Below are positions 47,068 through 56,134 of a stretch of 64,000 nt of DNA, piece after piece; within the stretch, counting starts at the first letter, position 1; every line of letters starts with the position of its first letter. The stretch lies in NCBI GenBank assembly GCA_003555025.1, contig PWHV01000005.1:1-64000 (forward strand), in the 5' to 3' direction. The notes beneath the pieces are model-generated. The model was not told where the DNA came from, searched no databases, and saw only the letters and a program-made list of their open reading frames with translations. The translations under genes and the position numbers were made by a program. Source of the DNA: Methanomassiliicoccaceae archaeon (lineage in GTDB: Archaea > Thermoplasmatota > Thermoplasmata > Methanomassiliicoccales > Methanomethylophilaceae).

Positions 47068-48084
47068 ATGATCGGTGTTGGCATAATAGGGGCGACAGGC
47101 TATACAGGGGGCGAGCTGGCGCGCTTGCTGGTCTCCCATCCGCAGATGGAGCTGAAGGCGATGACCTCCCGCGGAAACGCCGGCCAGCCCGTGGATGCGG
47201 TGCACACTTACCTCAAGGGCCACGTGGACCTGGATTTCGCCCCCTCTGTGGATGGTCACGACGACCTTGACATGGTCTTCGCCGCCACTCCCCACGGCGT
47301 CTCCATGGAACATGTCCCCGGGCTGCTGGAGACCGGCGTCAAGGTGGTAGACCTGAGCGGGGACTACCGTCTGCAAGCCCCTGATGTCTATGAGGCATGG
47401 TACGGGAAGGCGCACAGCGACCCCGGGAATCTCGACAAGGCCGTATACGGTCTGCCGGAGCTGTTCCGCGACGAGATAGCCGGCGCGGATCTGGTGGCCA
47501 ATCCCGGATGCTACCCCACCGCCACCATATTGGCTTTGGCGCCGCTTTATGCGCGCGGACTCATGACAGGGGATGCGGTCGTTGACGCCAAGAGCGGCAC
47601 CTCGGGGGCGGGGATAAGCCCCGGCCCCCGCACCCACCATCCCAACTGCGGCGGGTCGGTCATCGCTTACAACACCGGCAAGCACCGCCACCAGCCGGAG
47701 ATGGAGCAGATACTGCATAAGGTGGGAAAGGGGGGCGCCGTGCTGTTCTCCCCTCATCTCGTGCCGATAGTCCGCGGCATACTGGCATCCTGCTACGCCG
47801 ACCTGGCAGAGCCGATGTCCGCGGAGGAGCTGTCATCCTTGTACAAAGATTTCTATCGCGGCGAGCGCTTCGTCCAGGTGGCGGGGGAGGCATCGATACG
47901 CGCCGTGGCGGCCTCCAACCGTTGCCAGGTCTCCCCGGCGACGATAGGGGGGAAGAAGGCCGCGGTGTTCGCCAGCATCGACAACCTGGTGAAGGGCGCC
48001 TCAGGGCAGGCGATCCAATGCGCCAACATCATGTTCGGCCTGCCGGAGTCCACCGGTCTGGACTTCCCAGGCCTGGGGGTGTGA
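47068..48084 (+). CDS. argC: N-acetyl-gamma-glutamyl-phosphate reductase
   Basis: 338 residues. Rossmann start GVGIIGATGYTGGEL and active-site Cys in NPGCYPTATI. ATG 47068 with AGAGGG nine bases upstream; the longer frame to 46867 reads through the promoter. First gene of argC-argJ-argB-argD. Confidence 0.96.
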   Translation: MIGVGIIGATGYTGGELARLLVSHPQMELKAMTSRGNAGQPVDAVHTYLKGHVDLDFAPSVDGHDDLDMVFAATPHGVSMEHVPGLLETGVKVVDLSGDYRLQAPDVYEAWYGKAHSDPGNLDKAVYGLPELFRDEIAGADLVANPGCYPTATILALAPLYARGLMTGDAVVDAKSGTSGAGISPGPRTHHPNCGGSVIAYNTGKHRHQPEMEQILHKVGKGGAVLFSPHLVPIVRGILASCYADLAEPMSAEELSSLYKDFYRGERFVQVAGEASIRAVAASNRCQVSPATIGGKKAAVFASIDNLVKGASGQAIQCANIMFGLPESTGLDFPGLGV

Positions 48085-48087
48085 GAC

Positions 48088-49314
48088 ATGGAGAAGATAA
48101 AAGGAGGGATAACCGCCGCCCAGGGCTTCAAGGCCGCCGGGGTGCACTCCGGGGTAAAGTACCGTTCGTTGGACCTCGGACTGGTGACATCGGACGTGCC
48201 GGCGAAATGCTTCATAGGCTACACGACCAACAAGGTCAAGGCCGCCCCGGTGCAGGTGATGATGGAGAGCGACCCCCGGGAGCTTGAGGCCTTCGTGATC
48301 AACAGCGGTAACGCCAACGCCTTAACGGGTAAGCGCGGCATCGAGGACGTCCACAACATGCGCTCCCATGCCGCCTCGGCGTTGGGGTTAGACGACGAGG
48401 AATCGGTCGGTGTGATATCCACCGGGCTGATAGGACGTTTCCTGAACATGCCCAAGATACTCTACGGCATAGACCGCGCCTCCAAAGAGCTCGCCTACGG
48501 ATACGAGGCCGACTCGGACTTCTCCGAGTCCATCATGACCACCGACACCCGCAAGAAGGAGATCGCCTACCGCGTCAAGCTGGAGGACGGCAGCCTGGTG
48601 ACCATCGCCGGCGTGGCCAAGGGCAGCGGCATGGTGGCTCCGCACATGAAGGTCCTGCATGCGACCACCCTCAGCTTCATATCGACCGACGCGGTCCTGA
48701 GCGAGAGGTTCATATCCAAGTGGCAGGAGACGCTGGACGACACTTTCAACATGATATCTGTGGATGGCGACCAGAGCACCAACGACATGTCCGTGCTGAT
48801 GGCCAACGGACTCGCCGGCGGCGACTGCGCCGACGAGGACCCCAACTTCATGTCCGCCCTAAAAAATGTCATGGAGGACCTCGCCTACATGGTGGTCGAG
48901 GACGGCGAGGGCGTGACCAAGGTGATCGAGGTGGAGGTGCGCGGGGCGGCGAGCGGGGAATGCGCCAAGTCGGCGGTGAAGTCCATCATACGCTCGCCGT
49001 TGGTGAAGACGGCCATCTTCGGCTCCGACCCCAACTACGGCCGCATTATGATGGCCCTGGGCAACAGCGACTGCGACTTCGATGTGGAGGACGTCAAGCT
49101 CACCGTGTTCGGTGCGGGCATCGAGGTCCCCATACTGGAGTACGGGACGCCGGTCTTCGAGGACCAACGCTCGGTGGACATCGTGCGCATGGCCATGGAC
49201 GGGGACGCGGTGAAGATAATGGTGATCCTCGGCGACGGCGAGCACTCCGCCACCGGATGGGGTTGCGACATGTCCTACGATTACGTAAAGATCAACGCTG
49301 AATACACCACGTGA
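48088..49314 (+). CDS. argJ: Glutamate N-acetyltransferase (ArgJ)
   Basis: 408 residues, Ntn-type autoprocessing enzyme recycling the acetyl group from N-acetylornithine to glutamate. The cleavage region reads KGSGMVAPHMKVLHATTLSF; compared with the usual APNMATML pattern there are about four extra residues (KVLH) before the expected Thr nucleophile in ATTLSF. The rest, including SGNANALTG, GSDPNYGR and the C-terminal cap, looks normal. A stop one base into argB links translation. Confidence 0.94.
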   Translation: MEKIKGGITAAQGFKAAGVHSGVKYRSLDLGLVTSDVPAKCFIGYTTNKVKAAPVQVMMESDPRELEAFVINSGNANALTGKRGIEDVHNMRSHAASALGLDDEESVGVISTGLIGRFLNMPKILYGIDRASKELAYGYEADSDFSESIMTTDTRKKEIAYRVKLEDGSLVTIAGVAKGSGMVAPHMKVLHATTLSFISTDAVLSERFISKWQETLDDTFNMISVDGDQSTNDMSVLMANGLAGGDCADEDPNFMSALKNVMEDLAYMVVEDGEGVTKVIEVEVRGAASGECAKSAVKSIIRSPLVKTAIFGSDPNYGRIMMALGNSDCDFDVEDVKLTVFGAGIEVPILEYGTPVFEDQRSVDIVRMAMDGDAVKIMVILGDGEHSATGWGCDMSYDYVKINAEYTT

Positions 49315-50195
49315 TGCAAATGGAACAATATCCGATCAAGGACAAATTCCCCCGCCTCGAGCAGCTTCGCCAGAACCATATCGTCATCAAGTTCGGGGGC
49401 AACGCCATCAGCGGCCATGACGAGCTCAAACGTTTCGCCAAGGATGTGGCGATGATGCGCTCATTGGGCCTGCAGCCTGTTCTGGTCCACGGCGGCGGTC
49501 CGGAGATCACCAGGGAGATGAGGCTGCGCGGACTCGAGCCCCGTAAGGTCGCCGGCCTGCGCATCACCGACACCCAGACATTGGAGGTGGCGGAGTACGT
49601 GCTGGGGCGCATCAACCGCGAGATAGTCAAGGCCCTCAAAGGCGCCGGCGTGGACGCCTGCGGCATGCCTGGCCACCACGGGGGGATGATGCGGTGCGTG
49701 CGCAAGGACCCCATCCTCGCCTATGACGAGGAGGGCAACCTCGCCACCGTGGACCTCGGGCATGTGGGCGACGTGGAGAGCATCGACGCCAAGCCCATCA
49801 CCCTGTTGACAGCGTCGGGCATGGTCCCGGTGGTCTATCCGCTGGGCAAGGACGACGACGGGGTGCTCGTCAACGTCAACGCCGACACCGCGGCGGCGCA
49901 TATCGCCGCCGCCCTCGACTGCGAGGAACTGATCCTGATAACCGATGTGCCGGGCATATTGGCGGATGTCAACGACTCCGAATCCCTGCTCGATGAGGTC
50001 TCCATCAAGCAGGTGGACGAGCTCATCGAGGGCGGAGTGGTCAAGGACGGGATGGTGCCGAAGATAGAGGCCTGCCGCTTGGCCCTGGAGAAGGGCGTCC
50101 GCGCCACCCACATGCTAGGGGGCAAGGATTCCGAGCATCTGCTGCGCCAGATACTCGACGGCAAGCACCGCGGCACCAAGATAACCAACGGGTGA
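49314..50195 (+). CDS. argB: Acetylglutamate kinase
   Basis: 293 residues. Amino-acid kinase fold with KFGGNA, HGGGPEI and the ATP-side ITDVPGIL. No clear ribosome-binding site; ATG 49314 overlaps the argJ stop, consistent with coupled reinitiation. GTG 49311 is possible. Confidence 0.95.
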   Translation: MQMEQYPIKDKFPRLEQLRQNHIVIKFGGNAISGHDELKRFAKDVAMMRSLGLQPVLVHGGGPEITREMRLRGLEPRKVAGLRITDTQTLEVAEYVLGRINREIVKALKGAGVDACGMPGHHGGMMRCVRKDPILAYDEEGNLATVDLGHVGDVESIDAKPITLLTASGMVPVVYPLGKDDDGVLVNVNADTAAAHIAAALDCEELILITDVPGILADVNDSESLLDEVSIKQVDELIEGGVVKDGMVPKIEACRLALEKGVRATHMLGGKDSEHLLRQILDGKHRGTKITNG

Positions 50196-50199
50196 CGTA

Positions 50200-51375
50200 A
50201 TGGACTTGGAGAAATTGAAGGAGATCGACGGGGAGCACCTGTTCCAGAACTATTCCCGCCAGGACATATGCTTCTCGCACGGCAAGGGGGAGGCGCTCTA
50301 TGACCTCGAAGGAAGGGAGTACATAGACCTGGTGGCGGGCATAGCGGTGAACTCGTTGGGGCACGCGCATCCAGCCATGACAGCCGCGGTCTGCGACCAG
50401 GCCTCCCGCCTGCTGCACGTTTCAAACTTGTACCGCATCAAGGAGCAGGCGGAGCTGGCCGAGGCGCTGGCGCGCATCGCCCCTGGTGACCTGCAACGCT
50501 CCCTGTTCGTGAACTCGGGGGCCGAGGCCAACGAGGCCGCCCTCAAGCTGGCCGTCCGCCGCAGCGGGCGTTGCAAGGTGGTTTCGATGGATAACTCCTT
50601 CCATGGGCGCACCTGCGCGGCGCTCAAGGCCACCGGCCAGACGAAGTACCATGAGGGCTTCCATCCTCTGATGGGGGATTTCGCCGTCCACGTGCCTTTC
50701 AACGACACCGAGTCGCTGAAGGGAGCGGTGGACGATGACACCGCCGCGCTGCTGCTAGAGCCCATCCAAGGCGAAGGCGGCGTGCGTCCCTGCAGCGCCG
50801 AGTTCTTCCGCGCCGCCCGCGACGTCTGCGACGACCGCGGCGCCCTGCTGATAGTGGACGAGGTGCAGACCGGTATGGGACGCACAGGGGAATGGTTCGG
50901 TTTCCAGCACTACGGCGTGCAGCCTGACGTCGTGACCTTGGCCAAAGGCCTGGGCGGCGGTTTTCCCATCGGCTGCGTGTTGAGCACCGACGAGCTGTCG
51001 GAGGCGTTGCCGTCCGGCACCCACGGGACAACCTTCGGCGGCGGGCCGCTGGCTTGCGCGGTTGCATCGGCGGTCGTCAGGACCATAGAGGAAGAGGGGC
51101 TGGTGAAACGGGCCGCCGAGCTCGGCGCGGACGCGATCGGATCGCTCCAGCGGCTGGAGGGCGATGTGCTGACCGAGGTCCGCGGCAAAGGCCTGATGAT
51201 AGGCCTCGACATGCCGGGCCACGCCAAGGCGCTACAGTCCCACGCTTTTGATAATGGCTTCTTGGTCAACGTCTGCGCCGGCAGCGTTGTTCGCCTTGTC
51301 CCTCCCTTGATCGTCAGCCGCTCCTCGCTGCAGAAATTCACGGACATACTCGAAGGATATCTGGATGAAATGTGA
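50200..51375 (+). CDS. argD: Acetylornithine aminotransferase
   Basis: 391 residues, class III PLP aminotransferase. NSGAEANEAALKLA, DEVQTGMGRTG and the PLP Lys in TLAKGLGGGFPIG are all present. Starts four bases after argB. It may also serve as succinyl-diaminopimelate or other omega-transaminase. Confidence 0.94.
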   Translation: MDLEKLKEIDGEHLFQNYSRQDICFSHGKGEALYDLEGREYIDLVAGIAVNSLGHAHPAMTAAVCDQASRLLHVSNLYRIKEQAELAEALARIAPGDLQRSLFVNSGAEANEAALKLAVRRSGRCKVVSMDNSFHGRTCAALKATGQTKYHEGFHPLMGDFAVHVPFNDTESLKGAVDDDTAALLLEPIQGEGGVRPCSAEFFRAARDVCDDRGALLIVDEVQTGMGRTGEWFGFQHYGVQPDVVTLAKGLGGGFPIGCVLSTDELSEALPSGTHGTTFGGGPLACAVASAVVRTIEEEGLVKRAAELGADAIGSLQRLEGDVLTEVRGKGLMIGLDMPGHAKALQSHAFDNGFLVNVCAGSVVRLVPPLIVSRSSLQKFTDILEGYLDEM

Positions 51376-51456
51376 CACATTGTCGGATTCCTTTCTATAT
51401 ACCTTTGTTTTGTATCAAATATAACATATTAATAGTCGAATGACATTCTTCGAGCG

Positions 51457-52134
51457 ATGACCAAGATGCAGTCCAAGGAGAGCATAGCCGAGAGGACCCG
51501 TGCCTACATCGACTCCCATCCGAGCATCAAGGACTGCGTGTCGAAAGACCTAATCAACTACTCTTCGCTGGCCAGGCTCGTAATGAAAGAGTTGGGGGTG
51601 GGCAACGAGGAGGCGGTGATGATAGCCTGCCGCCGTTACGCGCAGCGGTTGGGCGGGAGCGACCACGAGCAGGAGATACTGAGGATACTCAAGGACAGCC
51701 GCCTGGAGATGAGGACCAAGCTCTGCATCATCACCGCCAAGAACGACTGGACGGTCATGCATAAGATGGACAACCTGTTCCGGGACCTCTGGAACGAGAA
51801 GACCATCGTCCAAGTGGTCCAGAGCACCAATGCGGTGACCATAATCTGCGACAAGATGCTAAAGGACCGCATCATGGACACGCTGGGGAGGTTCAACGTC
51901 ATCAAGGTCCGCGACGACCTGGTGGAGATAGCGGTCAAGAGCCCCGAGTCCATCGTGGACACCAGCGGCGTCATAGCCTACCTGATCAACAACCTCTCCG
52001 ATGCCGGGATAAACATCGAGGAGACCATAAGCTGCCACACCGACACCATCTTCGTGGTCAGCAAGGACAGCATGATAGACGCCTACTCGGTGCTCAGCAG
52101 GACCATTCAGAGCGCTGAGGAGACTCTCGGCTGA
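51457..52134 (+). CDS. ACT-domain regulator of amino acid metabolism
   Basis: 225 residues resembling the archaeal COG2150-type predicted regulators. The first 80 residues look like a winged-helix DNA-binding region (SSLARLVMKELGVGNEEAV). The C-terminal half has ACT-like strands (IVQVVQSTNAVTIICD; IAYLINNLSDAGINIEETIS). A TATA-like ATATTAATAG lies about 27 nt before ATG 51457 (leaderless). Next to argCJBD, so an arginine or related amino-acid sensor is plausible, but no target is shown. Confidence 0.75.
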   Translation: MTKMQSKESIAERTRAYIDSHPSIKDCVSKDLINYSSLARLVMKELGVGNEEAVMIACRRYAQRLGGSDHEQEILRILKDSRLEMRTKLCIITAKNDWTVMHKMDNLFRDLWNEKTIVQVVQSTNAVTIICDKMLKDRIMDTLGRFNVIKVRDDLVEIAVKSPESIVDTSGVIAYLINNLSDAGINIEETISCHTDTIFVVSKDSMIDAYSVLSRTIQSAEETLG

Positions 52135-52170
52135 GCGTTGAGCGGCAAGGCATCAGCGTTCGGTGTTCGC

Positions 52171-52923
52171 ATGGCTGCTCATAAAAAGGTCATCAGGGCG
52201 GCGCTGATCCTGTCGGCGGCGTTCCTTTTCCTCGTCGGGCTGACCGTGCTCGACTTCGACACAGGCCTGGATGTCCCCTTGGTCTCCGGCGCCCTCATCG
52301 TGGCCATAGCCCTGCCGTCCTACTATTGCTTCCTACGCTTCGCGGGCGTGAGGAAAGGCGTGCCGCTGTTGCTGCTGCTGAGCGCCATGCCTCTGCTGGT
52401 GGAGGCGCAGGCGGTGGTCACCAGCGTTCCCTATGGCGGATTCTCCTACTCCGATGCCATGGGCCCCAAGCTGTTCGGGCTGGTGCCATGGACGGTGGCT
52501 TTCGCCTATCTGCCCATACTGCTCGGTTCTTTCACCTTGGCATCGCAACTCATAGGAGGTCGTTGGACGCGCATGGTGATGGGCAGCGCCGCTATGCTGG
52601 TGTTAGCGGACCTGGTGCTCGACCCCGCCATTGTGCATGCCGGCCTTTGGATATGGGAGGACGGCGGCGCCTATCACGGAGTGCCGGCAGTCAATTTCCT
52701 GGGCTGGCTTTTGACCGGGGTCGCTTACTCCGCCATACTCTACTTCGCGTTGAAGGACAGGCTGGAATCGGGGGAGGCGCTGCCGGCGGGAGCGAGCAGC
52801 AGCCTCCTGCTGACAATGGCGCTCTGGACGGGATACGTGATCCAGAACGGGCTGTTGGCCCCCTCGGTGCTGGGCCTGGCTTTGCTGGCGTTGCTGCTCC
52901 TCGTCAACATCAAAGGTCGTTGA
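52171..52923 (+). CDS. Carotenoid-biosynthesis membrane protein (CruF/DUF422 family)
   Basis: About 250 residues and seven to eight membrane helices. The family patches YGGFSYSDAMGPKLFG, VPWTVAFAYLPILLG and HGVPAVNFLGWLLTG fit DUF422, which includes the bisanhydrobacterioruberin hydratase CruF of haloarchaea. ATG 52171 has GGTG upstream; TTG 52138 is an alternative. No phytoene synthase or desaturase is nearby, so its isoprenoid substrate is open. Confidence 0.75.
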   Translation: MAAHKKVIRAALILSAAFLFLVGLTVLDFDTGLDVPLVSGALIVAIALPSYYCFLRFAGVRKGVPLLLLLSAMPLLVEAQAVVTSVPYGGFSYSDAMGPKLFGLVPWTVAFAYLPILLGSFTLASQLIGGRWTRMVMGSAAMLVLADLVLDPAIVHAGLWIWEDGGAYHGVPAVNFLGWLLTGVAYSAILYFALKDRLESGEALPAGASSSLLLTMALWTGYVIQNGLLAPSVLGLALLALLLLVNIKGR

Positions 52924-52935
52924 GGGGGACAGCTC

Positions 52936-53322
52936 TCATTCGCAGCCCTGTACGGGCTCCACCTGCCAGTTCTCGTTCACGTAGATGCCCATGACCTTCG
53001 CCGGAAGGTCCCAGGACTCCAGCAGCTCCAAGCCCTTGCGCAGATGCTCGATCTGCATCTCCCGGGGGCCAGGGTTGCCGGCGCAGTCGTGGTGTGCCAC
53101 GAGGGCCACGGTTCGGGAGCCATGGCCGTTTATGGAGATGAGGACCCTCTCCTTGATGGTTGACATGCAAGGCTCCCTCTGCTCGGCGAGTATGCCGTTG
53201 GGCCCGGCCTCGGTGATGGTGTCGATGCAGTCCACATTGCAGCTCCCTTTCATCCATTCCAACACGGGCAGTTGCACCCTGCCGTCCATGCAGTTTATCA
53301 CCGTCGCGAAACTAAAATCCAT
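52936..53322 (-). CDS. Beta-carbonic-anhydrase-like protein
   Basis: 128 residues, shorter than classical beta enzymes. INCMDGR near the N-terminus and AHHDCAGN give a C...H...C zinc site and the Asp-Arg pair of the family. It may hydrate CO2 or act on CS2/COS as some archaeal members do. Stands alone. Confidence 0.8.
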   Translation of the reverse strand: MDFSFATVINCMDGRVQLPVLEWMKGSCNVDCIDTITEAGPNGILAEQREPCMSTIKERVLISINGHGSRTVALVAHHDCAGNPGPREMQIEHLRKGLELLESWDLPAKVMGIYVNENWQVEPVQGCE

Positions 53323-53419
53323 CCACGTTCACCTTGGGACCCGATGCGCGGAGGGGATTAAAACCTTGCCAATGTACGCTGCCACCAGGACGCGGCGGCT
53401 TGTTATGGATGAAAGTGAG

Positions 53420-53493
53420 AGCCACCAGAGGGATTCGAACCCCCGACCTGCTGATTACAAGTCAGCCGCTCTACCAGGCTAAGCAATGGTGGC
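53420..53493 (-). tRNA. tRNA-Thr (TGT anticodon)
   Basis: On the minus strand GCCACCA pairs with TGGTGGC. The anticodon stem GCTGA/TCAGC encloses loop CTTGTAA, giving TGT. T arm GGGGGTTCGAATCCC. Discriminator T, usual for archaeal tRNA-Thr. CCA is not encoded. Confidence 0.95.
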
Positions 53494-53689
53494 CTGTCCC
53501 GGTATAATCAGCAACCCCTTATTATCGTTTACCCCATCCCATGGTGCTGCGACAGGCGATACAGCGGACGCCTTCGGACGCTTCCATGAGCCGTCCTCCC
53601 AGCATCTGGCCGGCGACCAAAACCTTTAATACAGGCCAACGATTGTCGGGGAATCGTACCTATTTGAATATTATTAACCGGTGAATCTT

Positions 53690-54430
53690 ATGGCAATCAA
53701 GAACGGCGACATGGTCCGTGTGGATTACGAGGCATATCTGGTCGACGAGGACGTCCTCTTCGACACCAGCAAGGAAGACAAGGCCCAAGAGGCCGGAATC
53801 TTCGATGAGAAATACAAATACGCCCCCATGCCCGTGATGGTCGGCGGCGGCAAGGTCTTCCCCGGCTTCGAGCAGGCCATAGAGGGCGCCGAGCTGGGCG
53901 AGGAGCAGGAGGTCACCATACCCCCTGAGCTCGCCGCGGGAGAGAGGGACCCCAAGCTCACCGAGCTCTTCCCCATCAGGGAGTTCCAGAAGAAGGACAT
54001 CAACCCCTACCCCGGCCTCGAGGTCAGCATCGGCAACCGCCGCGGGACCGTGGCCTCCGTCAGCGCAGGGAGGGTGAGGGTGGACTTCAACAGCCCCCTG
54101 GCGGGTAAGACGCTGCTCTACAAGTTCACGGTCACCGAGCTCATCGACGACCCAACGGAGAAGGCCAAGGCCATCCTGGACCTCAACTTCGGCACCTCTG
54201 AGGGCTTCGAGTTCGACGTCAAGGACGACAGCGTGGACATAACACTCTCCGAGGTCTGCAAATTCGACCAGAGCTGGCCCATGGCCCGATTCGCCCTGGT
54301 CTCGGACCTGCGCGAGAACCTCGGCGTGGACACCGTCCGCTTGATCGAGGAATGGAGCAGGGTCTCCAAGGACGATGAGCCCGCCGAGTCCGAGGAAGTC
54401 TCCGAAGAAGAGCCAGACGCCGAAGAGTGA
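53690..54430 (+). CDS. Cytosolic FKBP-type peptidyl-prolyl isomerase (long archaeal form)
   Basis: 246 residues. FKBP core with NGDMVRVDYEAYLVDEDVLFDTS, insert flap, and IEGAELGEEQEVTIPPE; C-terminal extension of about 100 residues typical of archaeal long FKBPs, ending in an acidic tail. No signal. GGTGA precedes ATG 53690. Probably a chaperone-isomerase. Confidence 0.9.
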   Translation: MAIKNGDMVRVDYEAYLVDEDVLFDTSKEDKAQEAGIFDEKYKYAPMPVMVGGGKVFPGFEQAIEGAELGEEQEVTIPPELAAGERDPKLTELFPIREFQKKDINPYPGLEVSIGNRRGTVASVSAGRVRVDFNSPLAGKTLLYKFTVTELIDDPTEKAKAILDLNFGTSEGFEFDVKDDSVDITLSEVCKFDQSWPMARFALVSDLRENLGVDTVRLIEEWSRVSKDDEPAESEEVSEEEPDAEE

Positions 54431-54476
54431 CTGGCGGGATAGAAACCCTTAAATCAATCTTTACATTTGGGACTTT

Positions 54477-54551
54477 GGGCGCGTGGCCTAGCCAGGATAT
54501 GGCAGCAGCCTCCTAAGCTGCAAATCAGGGGTTCGAATCCCCTCGCGCTCG
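54477..54551 (+). tRNA. tRNA-Arg (CCT anticodon)
   Basis: GGGCGCG pairs with CGCGCTC (one G-T). Anticodon stem GCAGC/GCTGC with loop CTCCTAA gives CCT, reading AGG. T arm AGGGGTTCGAATCCCCT. Discriminator G, no encoded CCA. Confidence 0.95.
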
Positions 54552-54564
54552 CCTCAACCTTTCT

Positions 54565-54756
54565 TCAACCGTATATCGCCAGGAATGCGAGCACGCATAT
54601 CGCGGCGGTGACCACGGTCAGAACCACGATCTGCAGCCTTTCCTGCTGCAACCTCTTATTCGGGTCCACCTTCCCTGCGAGCTTAGAGGAGTCCTCTATC
54701 ACCTTGTCGAGGAAATTCTCCAGGGAAAGGTCGTCGTCTTTGCCGGAACCCGCCAT
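54565..54756 (-). CDS. Small C-tail-anchored protein (63 aa)
   Basis: Acidic and helical N-terminal part (DDDLSLENFLDKVIEDSSKL) and one C-terminal membrane helix of about 22 residues ending AIYG. A TATA-like GATTATATCG near 54779-54787 supports a leaderless ATG 54756. Unknown function. Confidence 0.65.
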   Translation of the reverse strand: MAGSGKDDDLSLENFLDKVIEDSSKLAGKVDPNKRLQQERLQIVVLTVVTAAICVLAFLAIYG

Positions 54757-54845
54757 CCAGTAGGAAAGAGCAAGCTGCCGATATAATCCTTATGCCGAGA
54801 GCAACATTATTAGCGACCTCTCCCATTGACCCGGAGGTGAACACG

Positions 54846-55430
54846 ATGGATGCCAATGCCGCCAAGACCATGGCCGATACCGGCCTCGGGGAATGGTACC
54901 AATCCTTGGACGGGCAGTCCAAGCGCATACTTTCACGATACATCGGCCGGGCGGCCGAGGGATCGGGGCCCAAAGGAGCACTGCTGGCCATGGCCAAGAG
55001 CGCCAACGATGAGGACAACCACGACTTCGCGCTGACGCTGGCCCTGAAAGGGCTGGGGTTGCCAGGGGACGAGATGGAGGACCTGCTGCTGGACGAGGAG
55101 AGGATCACCGCGCTGGTGGAAAGGAACCGCCATGATGAGGCCAGGGAGGCCTGCCTGCAGTCCTTGGAGAGATTCCCCCGTCTGGCGGGGAGGCTACGTG
55201 AGATGCATCAAGGGAAAATCCCCCAGCAGCTCGCCTGCCGCAACCGGCTAATCGACATCGTGGTGGGCATCGAGGGGGACTATGAGACGGCCAAAAGGCT
55301 GCTGCAGGATTTCGTGGACAAGGGCATCATGGAGCCCTCGGAGCTGGAACTGCGGCTCAACAGCCTGCAGATGCACCGCCTGCAGCGCAGTTTCGACGCC
55401 ATCTACACCGTACGATTCAAAGAGGACTAG
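54846..55430 (+). CDS. Helical protein of unknown function (194 aa)
   Basis: All-helical, with repeat-like DDFALTLALKGLGL-type and ALVERNRHDEAREACL blocks that suggest TPR/HEAT-like packing. GGAGGTGA lies about six bases before ATG 54846. It ends in TAG sharing CTAG with the convergent gene. No family recognised. Confidence 0.65.
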   Translation: MDANAAKTMADTGLGEWYQSLDGQSKRILSRYIGRAAEGSGPKGALLAMAKSANDEDNHDFALTLALKGLGLPGDEMEDLLLDEERITALVERNRHDEAREACLQSLERFPRLAGRLREMHQGKIPQQLACRNRLIDIVVGIEGDYETAKRLLQDFVDKGIMEPSELELRLNSLQMHRLQRSFDAIYTVRFKED

Positions 55431-55774
55431 AGGCCGGCCAGCTCCCTTCCGGGAATGAAGGGGTAGACATCTATGCCCGGCTCCTCGTAGGGATGGGCGG
55501 CGATTATGGCATCGATCACCCGGCGCAGGTCGGAGGCTTTGATGGCGAACTCCATCCTCAGCTCGTCAGCGACCTCCACCTTCCCCACTTCCCCCTGGTA
55601 AGGGTCGGCGCCCTCGAGCGGCCTCCAGCAACCCGTCATCATCTGGTAGCTGAACACCATGTCGTAATGGGGGAAGATGGGCTCCATCGCCCCGTTCACC
55701 GCCTCCATGACTGCATCCCGGTCCTCGGGCGGAAGGAAGACCACCACCTTGTAGTACTCGGTGTCAGGGCTCAT
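55427..55774 (-). CDS. YqfO/NIF3-insert-like domain protein
   Basis: 115 residues matching the stand-alone YqfO domain (the insert of NIF3-family proteins): YYKVVVFLPPEDRDAVMEAV, WRPLEGADPYQGEVG and AAHPYEEPGIDVYP. A ferredoxin-like fold similar to CutA/PII is expected; role unknown. Ends in TAG. Confidence 0.8.
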   Translation of the reverse strand: MSPDTEYYKVVVFLPPEDRDAVMEAVNGAMEPIFPHYDMVFSYQMMTGCWRPLEGADPYQGEVGKVEVADELRMEFAIKASDLRRVIDAIIAAHPYEEPGIDVYPFIPGRELAGL

Positions 55775-55852
55775 GTCGTATCCATCGCCGCCGCGGTTTA
55801 TGAAGGTTGCCTCGATGAAAGGTTTATGTCAGTAAGCGCTTATAGCGGAGGC

Positions 55853-56134
55853 ATGGCAAAGCAGGTCAACGCTTCCCATATTCTCGTCGAGAGCGAGAAA
55901 GAGGCCACGAAGATCGTCGAAAGACTCAACGGAGGAGAGAGGTTCGAGGACCTGGCCAAGAAATACTCCAAATGCCCCTCGGGGAAGCAGGGCGGCGCCA
56001 TGGGGTGGTTCGGCCGCAATCAGATGGTCGCCGAGTTCGAGCACGCCGCCTTCAAGTCCGAGCCGGGCAACGTTGTCGGTCCGGTGCGCACCAACTTCGG
56101 ATGGCACCTGATACTCGTGAACGATGTGAAGTGA
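55853..56134 (+). CDS. Parvulin-type peptidyl-prolyl isomerase
   Basis: 93 residues, a single rotamase domain: NASHILVESEKEA, GGAMGWFGRNQMV, EFEHAAF and NFGWHLILV. No signal peptide, so cytosolic. A TATA-like GGTTTATG (55821-55828) lies about 27 nt before ATG 55853. Confidence 0.93.
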   Translation: MAKQVNASHILVESEKEATKIVERLNGGERFEDLAKKYSKCPSGKQGGAMGWFGRNQMVAEFEHAAFKSEPGNVVGPVRTNFGWHLILVNDVK

